In this document: one piece after another, positions 25,109 through 34,059 of the stretch
Position numbering within the stretch: the first letter of the stretch is position 1
Layout of the letters: the number at the start of each line of letters is the position of its first letter
Source: an uncultured Prevotellaceae bacterium
GTDB taxonomy: Bacteria; Bacteroidota; Bacteroidia; Bacteroidales; Bacteroidaceae
Assembly (NCBI GenBank): GCA_900316985.1
Contig: ONFE01000016.1
Span: 47,636-111,635, forward strand
Reading direction: 5' to 3'
DNA length: 64,000 nt
Program-made: the position numbers and the translations under genes
The notes under the pieces: generated by a model
What the model was told of the DNA's origin: nothing
The model's database searches: none
Seen by the model: the letters and a program-made list of their open reading frames with translations, nothing else

Positions 25109-27812
25109 ATGAATTTCAGTTCAATATTCCAGACACTCACCAAGAGTGCAGAATCCATCAACAGCGCTGTTGGGCAATTGCAAAACCTGCCTAATGTCTC
25201 CAGCTTAAAACTTCCTGGGAACATCTCGCAGTCACTGCAGAATCTCCAGAACGGAGCCAATGTCTTACAGGGTGCTCAACAAAAGCTGTCTGGTGTAAGC
25301 CAAATGTTCCAATCGTTGCCAAGCATCGATCAAGGCAAAGTGTTGCAGGCTCTAGATGCCAGCAAATTCACTGACGGGCTTCAGAACATCACTGGCTCGT
25401 TGGAAAAAACTTTGCCTAATATTGAAGGAGTAATCAGTAAATACGGCAATGTATGCGAACAGGCACAAGGGAAATTAGGAGACGCCTTTTCTCAAATACA
25501 AGATCAGGCCACTCAAGCCTTCAGTGCTGCACAAGATAAAGCCACCAATGCGTTCGGACAAGTACAGGGAAAAGTGTCTGAAGCATACAACGCTGCCCAG
25601 AACAAAGCTTCATCATTTCTCAATGACATACAGAATCAGGCAGGTTCAATGGCCAGTGATGCTCAGAACAAACTGAGCAACGCCATCAACCAAGTGCAAT
25701 CCACGGCTAATTCTGCCTATCAAGATGCACAAAACAAACTTACTAGCGCTGTAGGTCAGATACAAGACCAGGCGACATCTGCCTTCAATGAGGCACAAAG
25801 TAGTGTTACTAATGCAGTCACTCAGGCACAAGAAAAAGCAGCTGGTCTTGCTGATGCAGCCGGCAACAAGATAAATGAAATTGGCAGTCAAGCGAACGCC
25901 GCATTCAATAGTGCGGAAGAAAAGATGACCAGTTTCGCCAATAACGTACAAGGAAACAAACCAGGCAGAAAGCAAACTTAATGACCTCGGGAATAAGGCA
26001 GAGAACTTCGCAAACAACGTTCAAGGCAAGGCTGAGAGCTTCGCAAATCAGGCAGAAAGCAAACTTAATGACCTCGGGAATAAGGCAGAGAACTTTGCAA
26101 ACAACGTACAAGGAAAGGCTGAGAGCTTTGCTAACCAGGCAGAAAGTAAGCTCAATGACCTCGGAAATAAGGCAGAGAACTTCGCCAATAACGTACAAGG
26201 AAAGGCTGAGAGCTTCGCAAATCAGGCAGAAAGCAAACTCAACGACCTTGGAAACAAGGCGGAGAACTTTGCAAACAACGTTCAAGGAAAGGCCGAGAGC
26301 TTCGCAAATCAGGCAGAGAGCAAGCTCAACGATCTCGGGAACAAGGCCGAGAGCTTTGCAAATAACGTTCAAGGAAAGGCTGAGAGCTTCGCAAATCAGG
26401 CAGAGAGCAAGCTCAACGATCTCGGGAACAAGGCCGAGAGCTTTGCCAACAACGTTCAAGGAAAGGCCGAAAGCTTCGCAAATCAGGCAGAAAGCAAGCT
26501 TAACGACCTAGGTAATAAGGCAGAGAATTTCGCCAATAACGTACAAGGAAAGGCTGAGAGCTTTGCAAACCAGGCGGAAAGCAAGCTCAACGACCTTGGA
26601 AACAAGGCTGAGAATTTCGCTAATAACGTTCAAGGAAAGGCCGAGAGCTTTGCAAACCAGGCAGAGAGCAAGCTCAACGACCTTGGAAACAAGGCTGAGA
26701 ATTTCGCTGACAACCTACAAAATAAAGCAGAAAGTATTGCTAACCAAGCAGAGAAGAAAGTCAACGAATTTGCTGATAACGTAGAAAACAAAGTTGAAGG
26801 CATCAAAGAAAACCTTAGTAACGCATGCGATGCAGCCCAACAGAAAGTCAGCGAAACTGTTGACGGCATTAAAGATACTGTCAGCAATGCCTATAACGAT
26901 GCAGAAAAAGCTGTTACAAATGCTGTAGCCGATGCAGAAAAAGCCATTGACGAAGCCTATGACAAGGCTCAGGAAAAAGCAGCGGAAGCCAAGGAAAAAG
27001 TAACAGAAGCTTACAATGAAGCCAAGGAAACCGTCAGCAACGCCGTTGACGAGGCCAAGGAAACCGTCAGCAACGCCTACAACGAAGCCAAGAAAACCGT
27101 CAGTGATGCTGTTGATACAGTCAAGGAAGACATCAGTAAAGCTCAGGATCAGATTAATGAAGTAAGCAAGCAGATTGAGGATGCAGCGGCCAGCGTTAAC
27201 AAGGCCATCAACAATATCTCGCAATCCATCAATAGTCTCTCTGACAAGGTACAGAACGCAAAGCAAAAGGCTGCGGAAGCTGCCGACAGGGCTGCTGCAG
27301 CTGCCAACAAAGCCAGTGCGTTTGCTTCTGCCTTGAAAGACACTGAGATAAAGACTCCCGATATAGCCAAGATCAGCAATATCGAAAGCAGCGACAAGGA
27401 TTATTCAAACTTTCATGGTAAGCTTGAAATCGGCAAGCGCAAATACGGTATTGTGCAATGCAGTTACGAATTCAGTCAGGCTGTAGACAGCACAGGCAAA
27501 CCCGTATCACGTCCGAGAGGCGGACAAATCTCTTTCGTAATGCCTTCACGCAGTGACGATGACCTCTTCTTCTACCGCTGGATGTTCAGTAAGACAGAAG
27601 TGGAATCAGGTTTCTTCAAATTTGTGGTCTATTCCCAACAGAACCGCCGCAGTTACAAGACTGTCAACTTCAAAAATGCATATTGTATAGGTCTGAAAGA
27701 CTTTTTCAATGACAGCGATAGCCGTCTGATGTACAGCACCATCACAATTGTAGCAGAAATCATTACCATCGGTGAGAACGACACGGCTGAATTTGATAAT
27801 GAGTGGACATAG
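25109..27812 (+). pseudogene. Giant Hcp with N-terminal helical repeats; one frameshift in repeats
   Basis: Reads as one gene of about 905 codons once a single frameshift is repaired. Residues 1-100 are moderately hydrophobic helices (FSSIFQTLTKSAESINSAVG). Then come roughly 11-residue amphipathic repeats resembling late-embryogenesis-abundant proteins (AQDKATNAFGQVQGKVSEAY) and about nine 29-residue repeats (25981-26715). More Ala/Lys/Glu coiled coil follows, and finally an intact 135-residue Hcp domain (27400-27812) very like copy 2. The frame from 25109 stops at 25981; the downstream frame is fully open from about 25950 to 27812 but has no ATG, GTG or TTG until 27333. A 14-nt deletion near 25950 relative to the repeat consensus accounts for the shift. 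Known fused Hcps usually carry C-terminal toxins, so an N-terminal repeat arm is unusual. The break may be real or a repeat-assembly error. Confidence 0.8.
25950..26715 (+). repeat. Array of about nine 87-bp coding repeats
   Basis: Units recur every 87 bp (the LNDLGNKAE phase begins near 25981, 26068, 26155, 26242, 26329, 26416, 26503, 26590 and 26677). Each codes for 29 residues: LNDLGNKAENFANN, then VQGKAESFANQAESK. The copies differ mostly at synonymous positions. The first unit lacks 14 nt covering GGCTGAGAGCTTTG. Confidence 0.9.
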
Positions 27813-27861
27813 ACCATTGTCCTCTATGATTACCCTAACGATAACAATGAACTGAAAACTC

Positions 27862-29991
27862 ATGTCAATATCCATCAAAAATATCACCTTAGCCATCGAC
27901 GGAACACAGTCGAACATGTTCAAGATGGAAATCGACGGTGGCAAATACCGGCTCGACAACTTCACGTTGGTACAGACACTGATGAAGCCCAACACGCTGA
28001 AGTTCATCATGTACAAAGACCCGGAAGAAGACGTCAACGAACCCCAATTCTCCATTTGCAAGACTATCATTGGAAAGCCTATCAGCCTGACCTTGCAGAC
28101 AGACCCAATGGAACAGGAGATTCCCTCATTCTCCGATGAGGGCAAGACTGCCGACATTGAGTTTGAAGGCATTATCATGTCTGCCTCTGGCAGTCGCCGG
28201 GAAAGTCAGTACATCATCTCCGTGGAGGCCCATACATGGGAAGCCCTCCTCATCGACAATCCCAACTGTAAGTCGTATGAAGACAGCACACTTGAAGATA
28301 TTGTCAACGATGTGATTAACCCTTGCGGACAATTACAGCCAAAGGTCAATCCTCACTATCAAGACATCATACCTTATACAGTACAATACAACGAAAACAA
28401 CTACCAGTTCATCTCTCGTCTGGCTAAACGTTACGGGGAGTGGTTCTACAATGATGGCAAGCAACTTGTTTTCGGAAATATGCCCGAGAGTGAGCCCGTA
28501 CAGCTTGCCTATCCCTCCAAGGACATTCCTTCCTATAGCATCCGGATGAAGATGCTTCACGTCCCATTCCGCCATGTGGCTTCTTCCTATCAAGAGCATA
28601 ACAGTTCTTCGAAAGAAGGCAAGGAAGAGATGGAAAAAGAATACAACGAACTTAACACCAGTGTCTATAACGCCTCCATGGAGAACTACCAGAAAGAGAC
28701 TTGGCAGAATCTCCACTCTGGTGGTTACGCTGACGAAGACAGCCGCGAAAAGATACTGAATGTTTCTTCCAAGACACAGGCACGTGGAGAAAAGGCAAGT
28801 ATGCTTATCTATGAGGGACAGACCTACAGTTCGCGCCTGAAACTCGGAGGTAAACTGGTCATTAAGGACAACTATATTTCCGACTCATCATCAAACGATA
28901 AGAGCGATGTCGATCTGGATGAGATTATTATCACTTCGCTGACTCACCACTTCACCTCCGACGAACGCTACAGCAACATGTTCGAGGGCATTCCTTCCGC
29001 ATGTGACTATCCACCTTATCTGGATCCTGAAGCCTATCCCAAAGCAACACCATGCCGCGCCATTGTTTATGACACTGAAGACCCCATGCATTTAGGCAGA
29101 ATCCGTGTGCAGTTCTGGTGGCAATATCAACGATATATTGACAACGCCCCCGACAAAGAACAACTTTATTCGCCTTGGCTTCGCATTGCCTATCCATATG
29201 CAGGGCCAAACAAAGGCTACAACTTTATTCCGGAATGCGAAGAAGAAGTCATGATTGATTTCGAAGGTGGCAATGCCGAGCGCCCTTACGTCAACGGGGC
29301 CCTTTTCGACGGAATACTGAAACCCGACGAAAAATGGTATCCTGGTGATAATGAAGTAAAGGCCATCCGCACCCGCAACGACCACACCATAGAAATACAC
29401 GACAAAGGCAAGGGCGGCTACATCAAGATCTACGACAACAAGAAAAACAACTACGTGCTCACCTTCTCCACCGATGGTGACACGAAAATAAAAATAGACT
29501 CTTCGCAGGACATAGAGATAAACGCAGCAAGAGACATTAAGGTAAACGCAGGTCGCGACATCGTAATGAAAGCGAAGCGCGAAATCAACGGACACAGTGA
29601 AGACACGATTGTCTTCAATTCTGACATTTACACATTAGTCGCTTCAGAAGGAGCAACAGGCGTACATGGCCACAACTATCTCAATCTGGAAAGCCATGTC
29701 AACAGCAATGGTGCCAGTTCCACTGTCACATCATGGAATGACACTCACACCAATCCTACAGGAGTACATATCAAGACACCCGATCTGGCAACCGTATCCG
29801 CGCGAGAGAGCAAAACTGCCTTCACTGAAAGTTTCAAGACAGGAAGCAAACTCGCAGGATTGGCTCTTGAAATTGATGCTGAAAACGCCATATATGCCAC
29901 TTGTCTTGGTGTCAAGGTTAACGCAAGTATGGCAGTATTGATAGATGCATCATCAGTCAGTATCTCCGGAGATCCTGTCATAATCAAGTAA
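27862..29991 (+). CDS. tssI: T6SS spike protein VgrG (TssI)
   Basis: VgrG of 709 aa. The N-terminal gp27-like part (about residues 1-380) includes RLAKRYGEWFYNDGKQLVFG. The gp5 OB-fold has RAIVYDTEDPMHLGRIRVQF followed by WWQY, and SPWLRIAYPYAGPNKGYNFI. The C-terminal needle repeats are visible as SSQDIEINAARDIKVNAGRD. No C-terminal toxin extension is present. It is followed 9 bp later by the PAAR-like protein that should sharpen this spike and ride on it. Confidence 0.92.
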   Translation: MSISIKNITLAIDGTQSNMFKMEIDGGKYRLDNFTLVQTLMKPNTLKFIMYKDPEEDVNEPQFSICKTIIGKPISLTLQTDPMEQEIPSFSDEGKTADIEFEGIIMSASGSRRESQYIISVEAHTWEALLIDNPNCKSYEDSTLEDIVNDVINPCGQLQPKVNPHYQDIIPYTVQYNENNYQFISRLAKRYGEWFYNDGKQLVFGNMPESEPVQLAYPSKDIPSYSIRMKMLHVPFRHVASSYQEHNSSSKEGKEEMEKEYNELNTSVYNASMENYQKETWQNLHSGGYADEDSREKILNVSSKTQARGEKASMLIYEGQTYSSRLKLGGKLVIKDNYISDSSSNDKSDVDLDEIIITSLTHHFTSDERYSNMFEGIPSACDYPPYLDPEAYPKATPCRAIVYDTEDPMHLGRIRVQFWWQYQRYIDNAPDKEQLYSPWLRIAYPYAGPNKGYNFIPECEEEVMIDFEGGNAERPYVNGALFDGILKPDEKWYPGDNEVKAIRTRNDHTIEIHDKGKGGYIKIYDNKKNNYVLTFSTDGDTKIKIDSSQDIEINAARDIKVNAGRDIVMKAKREINGHSEDTIVFNSDIYTLVASEGATGVHGHNYLNLESHVNSNGASSTVTSWNDTHTNPTGVHIKTPDLATVSARESKTAFTESFKTGSKLAGLALEIDAENAIYATCLGVKVNASMAVLIDASSVSISGDPVIIK

Positions 29992-30000
29992 TAATGACAA

Positions 30001-31464
30001 ATGTGCCCTAACGGACCATATTGCACCGAAAACGCAATTCTGTGTTGTCCTTTCGGTCTGCTGCTTTCAAGGCTTACGATTGCCAATGAGCGCCATGTGA
30101 TTCTCTCTAACAACCGCATGGCAAACATAAGCGACTTCAAGCCCATGGCTGATGTGATGCCGTTTGGCCTTTGCTGCTCACCAACCAATCCTGCAGTGAT
30201 ATCCAGCATGGGATGCCCAGCCCCATGTACTCCTTTAATCACAACTCCTTGGACAAACCTTGAACCCGTCAACGTATTAGTGCAGGGGATGCCTGCCATC
30301 ACAAATTCGTCAACACTGCAATGCATTAATAGCATTCCTTTCTTCAGCATCTCCGTCACACATAACGGGCAGTTTCAGACTCCCGGGTTTCCAGGCGTTA
30401 ACACAGAACTTATCCATACACTCCTCGACGTAGCAGGTCTTATTCCTGGCGTTGGAATTCTCCCCGACTTGCTTAACTCCTTCATATATGCGGTTGAAGG
30501 CAACAATGTAGATGCCATATTATCCTTGGGAGCCGCGATTCCTTTTTTAGGTTACGGTGCTGCCGGTTCAAAACTCGTGAAGACAGTGGCTAAAACAGTA
30601 GAAAAGCGAGGCGGTTCAAAAGCAGCAAAGGAATTGATGCAATGGAGCCAGAAATGGGAAAGAAGCGTCCAGCAAGACATCAATAGTCTGAAAAAGAAAA
30701 TAGCTGGTACTGAGAAAAAAATGGCCGGTGAAGTAAAGAACGAAGCAAAAGCACTCGACGATGAAGCCAAAAGATTACAACAACAGACTCGCACAACAGA
30801 CAAACAGTTTGACGGCCAGATAAAAGACGCACAAAAACAAGCTGACAATGCTAAGAAGGAATTTGAGCAAGCGGCCAGCGAAAACCCAGCATCAGCCGAG
30901 ACTTTCCAGCGAGGAATGCAGGAAACTGATGCTCGCAGGCAAGTAGAAAATCTCCAACAGCAAAAAAGTGCAGCTCATGATGCGAACCAAGCGAAAGCTG
31001 ATCAAGCCAAACAAGCACGAGACAACTTCGATCGCGACCAGGCATTAGAGCAAAAGAAAGCCGGCAACAGCGAATATCAAGCCGATAAACAAAAAATGGA
31101 ACAACTCCAGCAAGAGCAAGCAAAAGCCCATGAAGCTGCATCTGCTGATGCAAACGCATACAAGGAGGCAGCAAAGGAGGCATCCAAGGAAAATGGATTG
31201 AAGCATAATGCAAAAGAGTATTTCTACACCGAAGACAAGGAGAAGAGCTTAGGAGAATACTTGTTTTTTGACAAAAAGGATTTCACAGATACTGTTACAA
31301 GCCCCAAAAATGCAGCAATCTTTATAGGCGGAAAAGCTACGGACAAAGTGATAACAAATTCCGTAAATGACAATATCAAAGAACACATTAATAACAATGG
31401 TAGTAACAGCCCGTCTTCGACAGACGAAGAACAGAGGGAAAAAGATTACAACAAATACCTATAG
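30001..31464 (+). CDS. PAAR-like (DUF4280) T6SS effector candidate
   Basis: Protein of 487 aa. Residues 1-125 are a PAAR-like DUF4280-type domain with paired Cys (CCPFGLLLSRL, PFGLCCSPTNPAV, MGCPAPCTP, LQC) that should cap the VgrG spike. Residues about 135-195 are hydrophobic (DVAGLIPGVGILPDLLNSFI, LSLGAAIPFLGYGAAG), resembling the pre-toxin linker of polymorphic toxins and able to span a membrane. The remaining 290 residues are a long charged coiled coil (KKKIAGTEKKMAGEVKNEAK onwards) ending in a short globular piece and an acidic tail. I recognise no toxin catalytic motif. No separate small immunity gene follows; the next 461 bp are non-coding. Delivery is likely, activity unknown. Confidence 0.75.
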   Translation: MCPNGPYCTENAILCCPFGLLLSRLTIANERHVILSNNRMANISDFKPMADVMPFGLCCSPTNPAVISSMGCPAPCTPLITTPWTNLEPVNVLVQGMPAITNSSTLQCINSIPFFSISVTHNGQFQTPGFPGVNTELIHTLLDVAGLIPGVGILPDLLNSFIYAVEGNNVDAILSLGAAIPFLGYGAAGSKLVKTVAKTVEKRGGSKAAKELMQWSQKWERSVQQDINSLKKKIAGTEKKMAGEVKNEAKALDDEAKRLQQQTRTTDKQFDGQIKDAQKQADNAKKEFEQAASENPASAETFQRGMQETDARRQVENLQQQKSAAHDANQAKADQAKQARDNFDRDQALEQKKAGNSEYQADKQKMEQLQQEQAKAHEAASADANAYKEAAKEASKENGLKHNAKEYFYTEDKEKSLGEYLFFDKKDFTDTVTSPKNAAIFIGGKATDKVITNSVNDNIKEHINNNGSNSPSSTDEEQREKDYNKYL

Positions 31465-31925
31465 TCAATTCCCTGCTTTACCATAAATGAAGAAGTCTTT
31501 TTCTTACGCATATACAGTAAATTTCCCGAAAAAGGGTGCAAGGGTGTGAAAGCCCCGATAAACACTGAGGCTGCACCCTCATCTGAAGGGTGTGAAGGGT
31601 GCGAGAAGGGTGTAATGTAAGCAACGGCTGGATTCATACTACATGGATATTATACAAGGAATAAAGAGCGGTGATAAATTCTCTAGAGAATTTTCGCCAA
31701 ACTATCATCGGAAGGATTGCAAAATATCATCGGATACAAAAAATTCTCTAGAGAATTTTCTGCCGACTGCTGACATCTCCTTCCCTACTACACCCTCATC
31801 ACACCCTTAGCACCCTCAAAAACAGGGTGCAAGCCCTTTGTACAAAGGCGTTCTAGCACCCTTACACCCTCAAAACAGAAAAATCCATATCAATAAACAT
31901 AAATAACAACAAAATATCAACAATT
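31465..31925. repeat. Non-coding island of palindromes and GGGTG repeats
   Basis: No gene is supported. The ends carry many copies of GGGTGC/GGGTGT and their complements (31531-31617 and 31791-31875), able to fold on each other. The middle holds two copies of a palindrome, AAATTCTCTAGAGAATTT, near 31677-31694 and 31741-31758, and two copies of TATCATCGGA between them. The composition differs from the surrounding genes. It separates the effector from the ubiquitin-like genes and could be a small mobile-element remnant or a regulatory region; no clear TAnnTTTG box is visible. Confidence 0.65.
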
Positions 31926-32252
31926 ATGACAGACCAGGAATTCTATGATGACGAGTTTATCGTCATGTTGACAATCGACGGTACGTCTTATGACGAGATC
32001 GAAGTAAAAGTAACTGACCCGAACAAGACTATTCGTGACCAGATCAATAGTATTGTACAAGTGTTTGAACTGCCAAAGATGGACAATGGCGGCAATCCCA
32101 TCCAGTATCTGCTAGGAAAACTGATGGATGGCGATGAGGAACCCGTCATTCTGGAGTTTGAGGATGAGGAGGGACGCGAAATGGCTCTCATCGACTACGA
32201 CATCCAGCCGATGGATCATCTGCATCTGATTTCCGTACCCATTGCGGGATAA
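31926..32252 (+). CDS. Ubiquitin-like protein of the T6SS-associated conjugation system
   Basis: Small acidic protein of 108 aa with a beta-grasp layout: two opening strands (EFIVMLTIDGTSYDEIEVKV), a helix starting TIRDQINSIVQVFEL, a middle insert, and a closing strand MDHLHLISVPIAG. The phrase IQPMDHLHLISV matches the end of the ubiquitin/YukD fold, and the chain ends in a bare Gly that could be adenylated without processing. The next gene is an E2, and a JAMM peptidase and an E1 follow within 9 kb, which is the strongest support. It is probably the modifier itself. The fold is inferred; a YukD-like structural protein is the main alternative. Confidence 0.72.
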   Translation: MTDQEFYDDEFIVMLTIDGTSYDEIEVKVTDPNKTIRDQINSIVQVFELPKMDNGGNPIQYLLGKLMDGDEEPVILEFEDEEGREMALIDYDIQPMDHLHLISVPIAG

Positions 32253-32297
32253 GCTACGCGTAAGACATTAAGGTATTATATTAAGTGAAGCACAATT

Positions 32298-32957
32298 ATG
32301 AATCCCGCTATCAATAACTTTAATCTGAAAGAACTGAAGGGTCGGGATGCCCGTCTCTTCCAGGAATGGAAAGAACTGGACTCCCTTTGCGACAAACGGC
32401 GTCGGGAAAGTGCAAATCCCCGTCAGCCTTCGCTGTCGTATATCATCAGAAGAAAGAATGCCATGGGACTTCCCACGGAATTTGAAATATGGTATCGCGT
32501 GAAATCCATCATCGGCGTAGAGGATACGGAACCGCCCCGCAAGCCTATTTTCGGCAATCTGCATAAGATGAGCGTGGTGCTGCCCAACAACTATCCATCC
32601 GCCGACGGAAATCCCGTATTTACCTTTATTACAGACATTTGGCATCCCAACATCCGCAACAGCGGCAGTTTCAAAGGACATGTTTGCCTGACCATCAAAG
32701 AGATGGGCGTTTTGGCCTCCATTAAGGATTTGGTGCTGCGCGTGGAGCGCTACCTGAAGTACCAGATGTATCACGCTCAGAACACTTATCCTTATCCTGA
32801 AGACCAAGGTGTTGCAGAATGGGTGCGCGAAGAAGGTGAGCCTAATGGCTGGACGAAGTTCGCCCAGGACAAGCAGGAACCTTCCAAGCCTGCAGTCACT
32901 GCCTCAGGAACGCAAGAAGACGCTCAGCAGAAAAAGAAGATTTCGCTGAGCATTTAG
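32298..32957 (+). CDS. E2 ubiquitin-conjugating-like enzyme
   Basis: Protein of 219 aa with a clear UBC fold. Helix 1 is near the N-terminus (KGRDARLFQEWKELDSLC), then MSVVLPNNYPSADGNPVFTF matches the E2 strand-3/PxxYP region. His116-Pro117-Asn118 form the HPN motif in TDIWHPNI, and Cys130 in KGHVCLTI is in the catalytic position 12 residues after Asn, as in classical E2s. A Gln/Lys-rich tail of about 40 residues follows the core. It lies 45 bp after the ubiquitin-like gene. It should accept the modifier from the E1 encoded at 39695 and pass it to lysines or to an E3. Confidence 0.85.
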   Translation: MNPAINNFNLKELKGRDARLFQEWKELDSLCDKRRRESANPRQPSLSYIIRRKNAMGLPTEFEIWYRVKSIIGVEDTEPPRKPIFGNLHKMSVVLPNNYPSADGNPVFTFITDIWHPNIRNSGSFKGHVCLTIKEMGVLASIKDLVLRVERYLKYQMYHAQNTYPYPEDQGVAEWVREEGEPNGWTKFAQDKQEPSKPAVTASGTQEDAQQKKKISLSI

Positions 32958-32984
32958 TATTTCAAGTTTGCTAACCTACTACAT

Positions 32985-34049
32985 ATGAAGAAGACATTAT
33001 TAATATTAATGGGCTTTTGCTTCGCGATACTGAACATTCAGGCCGATGAGCAGAAGAAAGTCACCCTTGACAGCAACCACGACAAGGAAACGGTGAGCCT
33101 GCCTTACTGTAACTTCTTTGTGTCATTGGCTGACAAGGATGACAACAGCGCCCAAGTGAAAATAGAGCTGGAGAACCTGGACGAGACGAACGTGCTGATC
33201 CTCTTCGACCGTGCCTACGACGAGAAGACCATTAAGAAGATGCCGACAAGCATCCGTTTCGACAAGACCTTCGGCGGTTCCAAGAACAAACGCGTCATTG
33301 ATCCTTACGAGGGCAATGCCCGCCAAGTCATGTTGTTCCGTCCGTCAGACAAGTTTGAATTGCCACGACTCACGGTAAACAACGGTGAACCGCTCAACTG
33401 CCGTTTACCCATTTACATCGCCAAGTCAAAAGGCAAGAAACTGCTGTTGCTCGAGAAGCAGGTGATTGAATTGAGTATCGAGGTGGAGATGAAGCCCAGT
33501 GCTGAATATGTGGGATTAAAAGACAAGACCGACAGACTGGCGCGAGAACTTTCAAATGCCGTGATATGTACCAATCCCAAGCACAAAACTTCCGCAACCA
33601 AACAGAGGGAGGCCTATGAAAAGAGAATCAAAAATCTGAAGGAAGACATCGACGACGCCATCAAGAGCCATAACTGGCAGCCCGACAGCCGGGGCTATAT
33701 GCGCTATAATGAGCTGAAGAAACAGCTTGACGATATCGACCTGAGTTCAAAAGAAGGCGACTGTGGACGGCATCGGGCAAGAAAAGGCGGTGGCGGTTCA
33801 GGCGGTGGCCACAGTTGCAGCTATTGTTCACTCTCCTTGCAACAGATCTATCATAGGTTGGACGACCTTTACAAGAAGATCTATAGCAGCAGCGACCGCA
33901 AGGCCGCAAAAGCCAGTGTCATCAGTCAGGTAAACGCTCTTTATACGTGCGCCAGTACGTCTTCTTGCAGTAAGCATGCTTCAGAATGGAAGAACAGTTC
34001 CTACAGGAGCAAGATCACAGAGCGCTACAACCGTATTTCCGGAATGTAG
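32985..34049 (+). CDS. Exported protein of the T6SS/ubiquitin block (hypothetical 1)
   Basis: Unrecognised protein of 354 aa with a cleavable signal peptide (residues 1-20, ending IQADEQ). The N-terminal half is beta-rich and shares a pattern with the next protein: ETNVLILFDRAYDEKTIKKM, a FD-containing strand, and LPIYIAKSKGKKLLLLEKQV. The second half is helical and carries Cys-rich pieces (GGGHSCSYCSLSLQQIYHRL, YTCASTSSCSKH) suggesting disulfides or metal binding. No membrane anchor is evident after the signal peptide, so it is probably periplasmic. Position between E2 and JAMM genes in a single-direction cluster suggests a structural part of the envelope complex. No function can be named. 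Confidence 0.75.
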   Translation: MKKTLLILMGFCFAILNIQADEQKKVTLDSNHDKETVSLPYCNFFVSLADKDDNSAQVKIELENLDETNVLILFDRAYDEKTIKKMPTSIRFDKTFGGSKNKRVIDPYEGNARQVMLFRPSDKFELPRLTVNNGEPLNCRLPIYIAKSKGKKLLLLEKQVIELSIEVEMKPSAEYVGLKDKTDRLARELSNAVICTNPKHKTSATKQREAYEKRIKNLKEDIDDAIKSHNWQPDSRGYMRYNELKKQLDDIDLSSKEGDCGRHRARKGGGGSGGGHSCSYCSLSLQQIYHRLDDLYKKIYSSSDRKAAKASVISQVNALYTCASTSSCSKHASEWKNSSYRSKITERYNRISGM

Positions 34050-34059
34050 GAAAAGAGAA

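Noticed and set aside
26000-26715. CRISPR-like array
   Set aside because: Units are 87 bp, contiguous, in frame and coding, without unique spacers.
25981-26784. Arg/Thr-rich plus-strand ORFs inside the repeat array
   Set aside because: Out-of-frame readings of the 87-bp repeats; the true frame gives the helical LNDLGNKAE repeats that lead into the Hcp domain.
25905-27266. Minus-strand Leu/Cys-rich ORFs across the repeat array
   Set aside because: Reverse reading of the same repeats; long only because the repeat lacks stops in that frame.
27333-27812. Separate third Hcp gene starting at TTG 27333
   Set aside because: The frame is open and in register with the repeats for 1.4 kb upstream; TTG lies inside an Ala-rich helix with no Shine-Dalgarno, so it is the end of the fusion.
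31465-31925. Immunity gene for the PAAR-like effector
   Set aside because: No ORF with start, length and composition of a gene is present in this stretch.
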